This document shows, one piece after another, positions 63,762-64,000 of a DNA stretch of 64,000 nucleotides. Source of the stretch: Akebia trifoliata (taxonomy: Eukaryota; Streptophyta; Magnoliopsida; Ranunculales; Lardizabalaceae); contig CM030718.1 in NCBI GenBank assembly GCA_017979445.1, positions 26,779,021-26,843,020 of the forward strand, read 5' to 3'. How positions within the stretch are numbered: position 1 is the first letter of the stretch; every line of letters starts with the position of its first letter. The notes under the pieces were generated by a model that saw only the letters and a list, made by a program, of their open reading frames with translations, did not search any database and was not told where the DNA came from. A program made the position numbers and the translations under genes.

Positions 63762-63994
63762 ACCCAACCATTAATGAATGGGTCGAAGTTAGGAAAATAT
63801 TGAACTAGACCCAATTATTAATCTTCGGGTTGGGTCGGGTTGGGTTGGTTTGAGCCAAAATCCATCACACCCCATTTATAAGATGAGTGAGTCTAGATCG
63901 AGTAGGGGGATCAAAAACAGACCCAACCATTAATGAATGGGTCTAAGTTAGGAAAATATTGAACTAGACGTAATTATTAATCATGGGGTTGGGT
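63762..63994. repeat. Direct repeat, 159-bp offset
   Basis: A block of about 75 bp starting ACCCAACCATTAATGAATGG occurs at 63,762-63,836 and 63,921-63,994, with few differences, separated by GGTTGGGTCGGGTTGGG-rich DNA. It may continue beyond the window. Confidence 0.75.
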
Positions 63995-64000
63995 CCATTT

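Overview
The window is nuclear DNA from a flowering plant, most likely a eudicot. It holds plastid-targeted arogenate dehydratase, a CYP77A cytochrome P450, a plant-only DUF868 gene, introns with GT-AG borders, plant-style nuclear tRNA genes, and dense plant transposon debris (CACTA, hAT and Mutator-like MITEs, tRNA-derived SINEs, L1-type LINE fragments). I cannot name the species from sequence alone. Gene density is low, about seven protein genes in 64 kb. The DNA between genes is AT-rich and built largely of short inverted-repeat elements.

Layout. 0-6 kb: a tRNA-Leu(AAG), a 0.4-kb repeat in triplicate, a 5'-truncated LINE with a perfect target duplication, and three MITEs in a row. 6.2-7.8 kb: an intronless arogenate dehydratase gene (minus strand) with GA tracts, a G-box and an ACCTACC element in its promoter. 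7.8-26.7 kb: no convincing host gene, only MITEs, SINEs and decayed hAT pieces. 26.8-30.3 kb: a three-exon gene for an 88-residue NFD6-like mitochondrial protein, whose 3.1-kb second intron carries a hAT MITE, another MITE and a LINE relic. 34.8-35.7 kb: a DUF868 gene. 37.3-39.9 kb: a chain of foldback elements joined by (TA)n tracts. 40.6 kb: a tRNA-Arg(TCG) on the minus strand. 43.0-51.4 kb: a cytosolic fructose-bisphosphate aldolase gene. Its 28-nt first coding exon lies 7.3 kb upstream of the second, and the intron contains a TA-anchored foldback element, a hAT MITE with a perfect 8-bp target duplication and a complete 5,020-bp CACTA element. That element carries its own six-exon PF03004 gene but no visible TNP2 transposase. 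54-55.8 kb: a decayed LTR trace and a small ORF for a basic, probably nuclear protein of unknown function. 57.8-59.4 kb: an intronless CYP77A gene. 59.4-64 kb: MITEs and local tandem repeats.

The host genes are not a cluster: phenylalanine supply, glycolysis, cutin or fatty-acid oxidation, a mitochondrial protein and unknowns. What is unusual is how the mobile DNA sits. The CACTA element ends 19 nt before a splice acceptor of a housekeeping gene. One foldback family sits only in TA microsatellites and forms chains. One Mutator-like MITE group is present about once every 4-5 kb, with several readable 9-bp target duplications.
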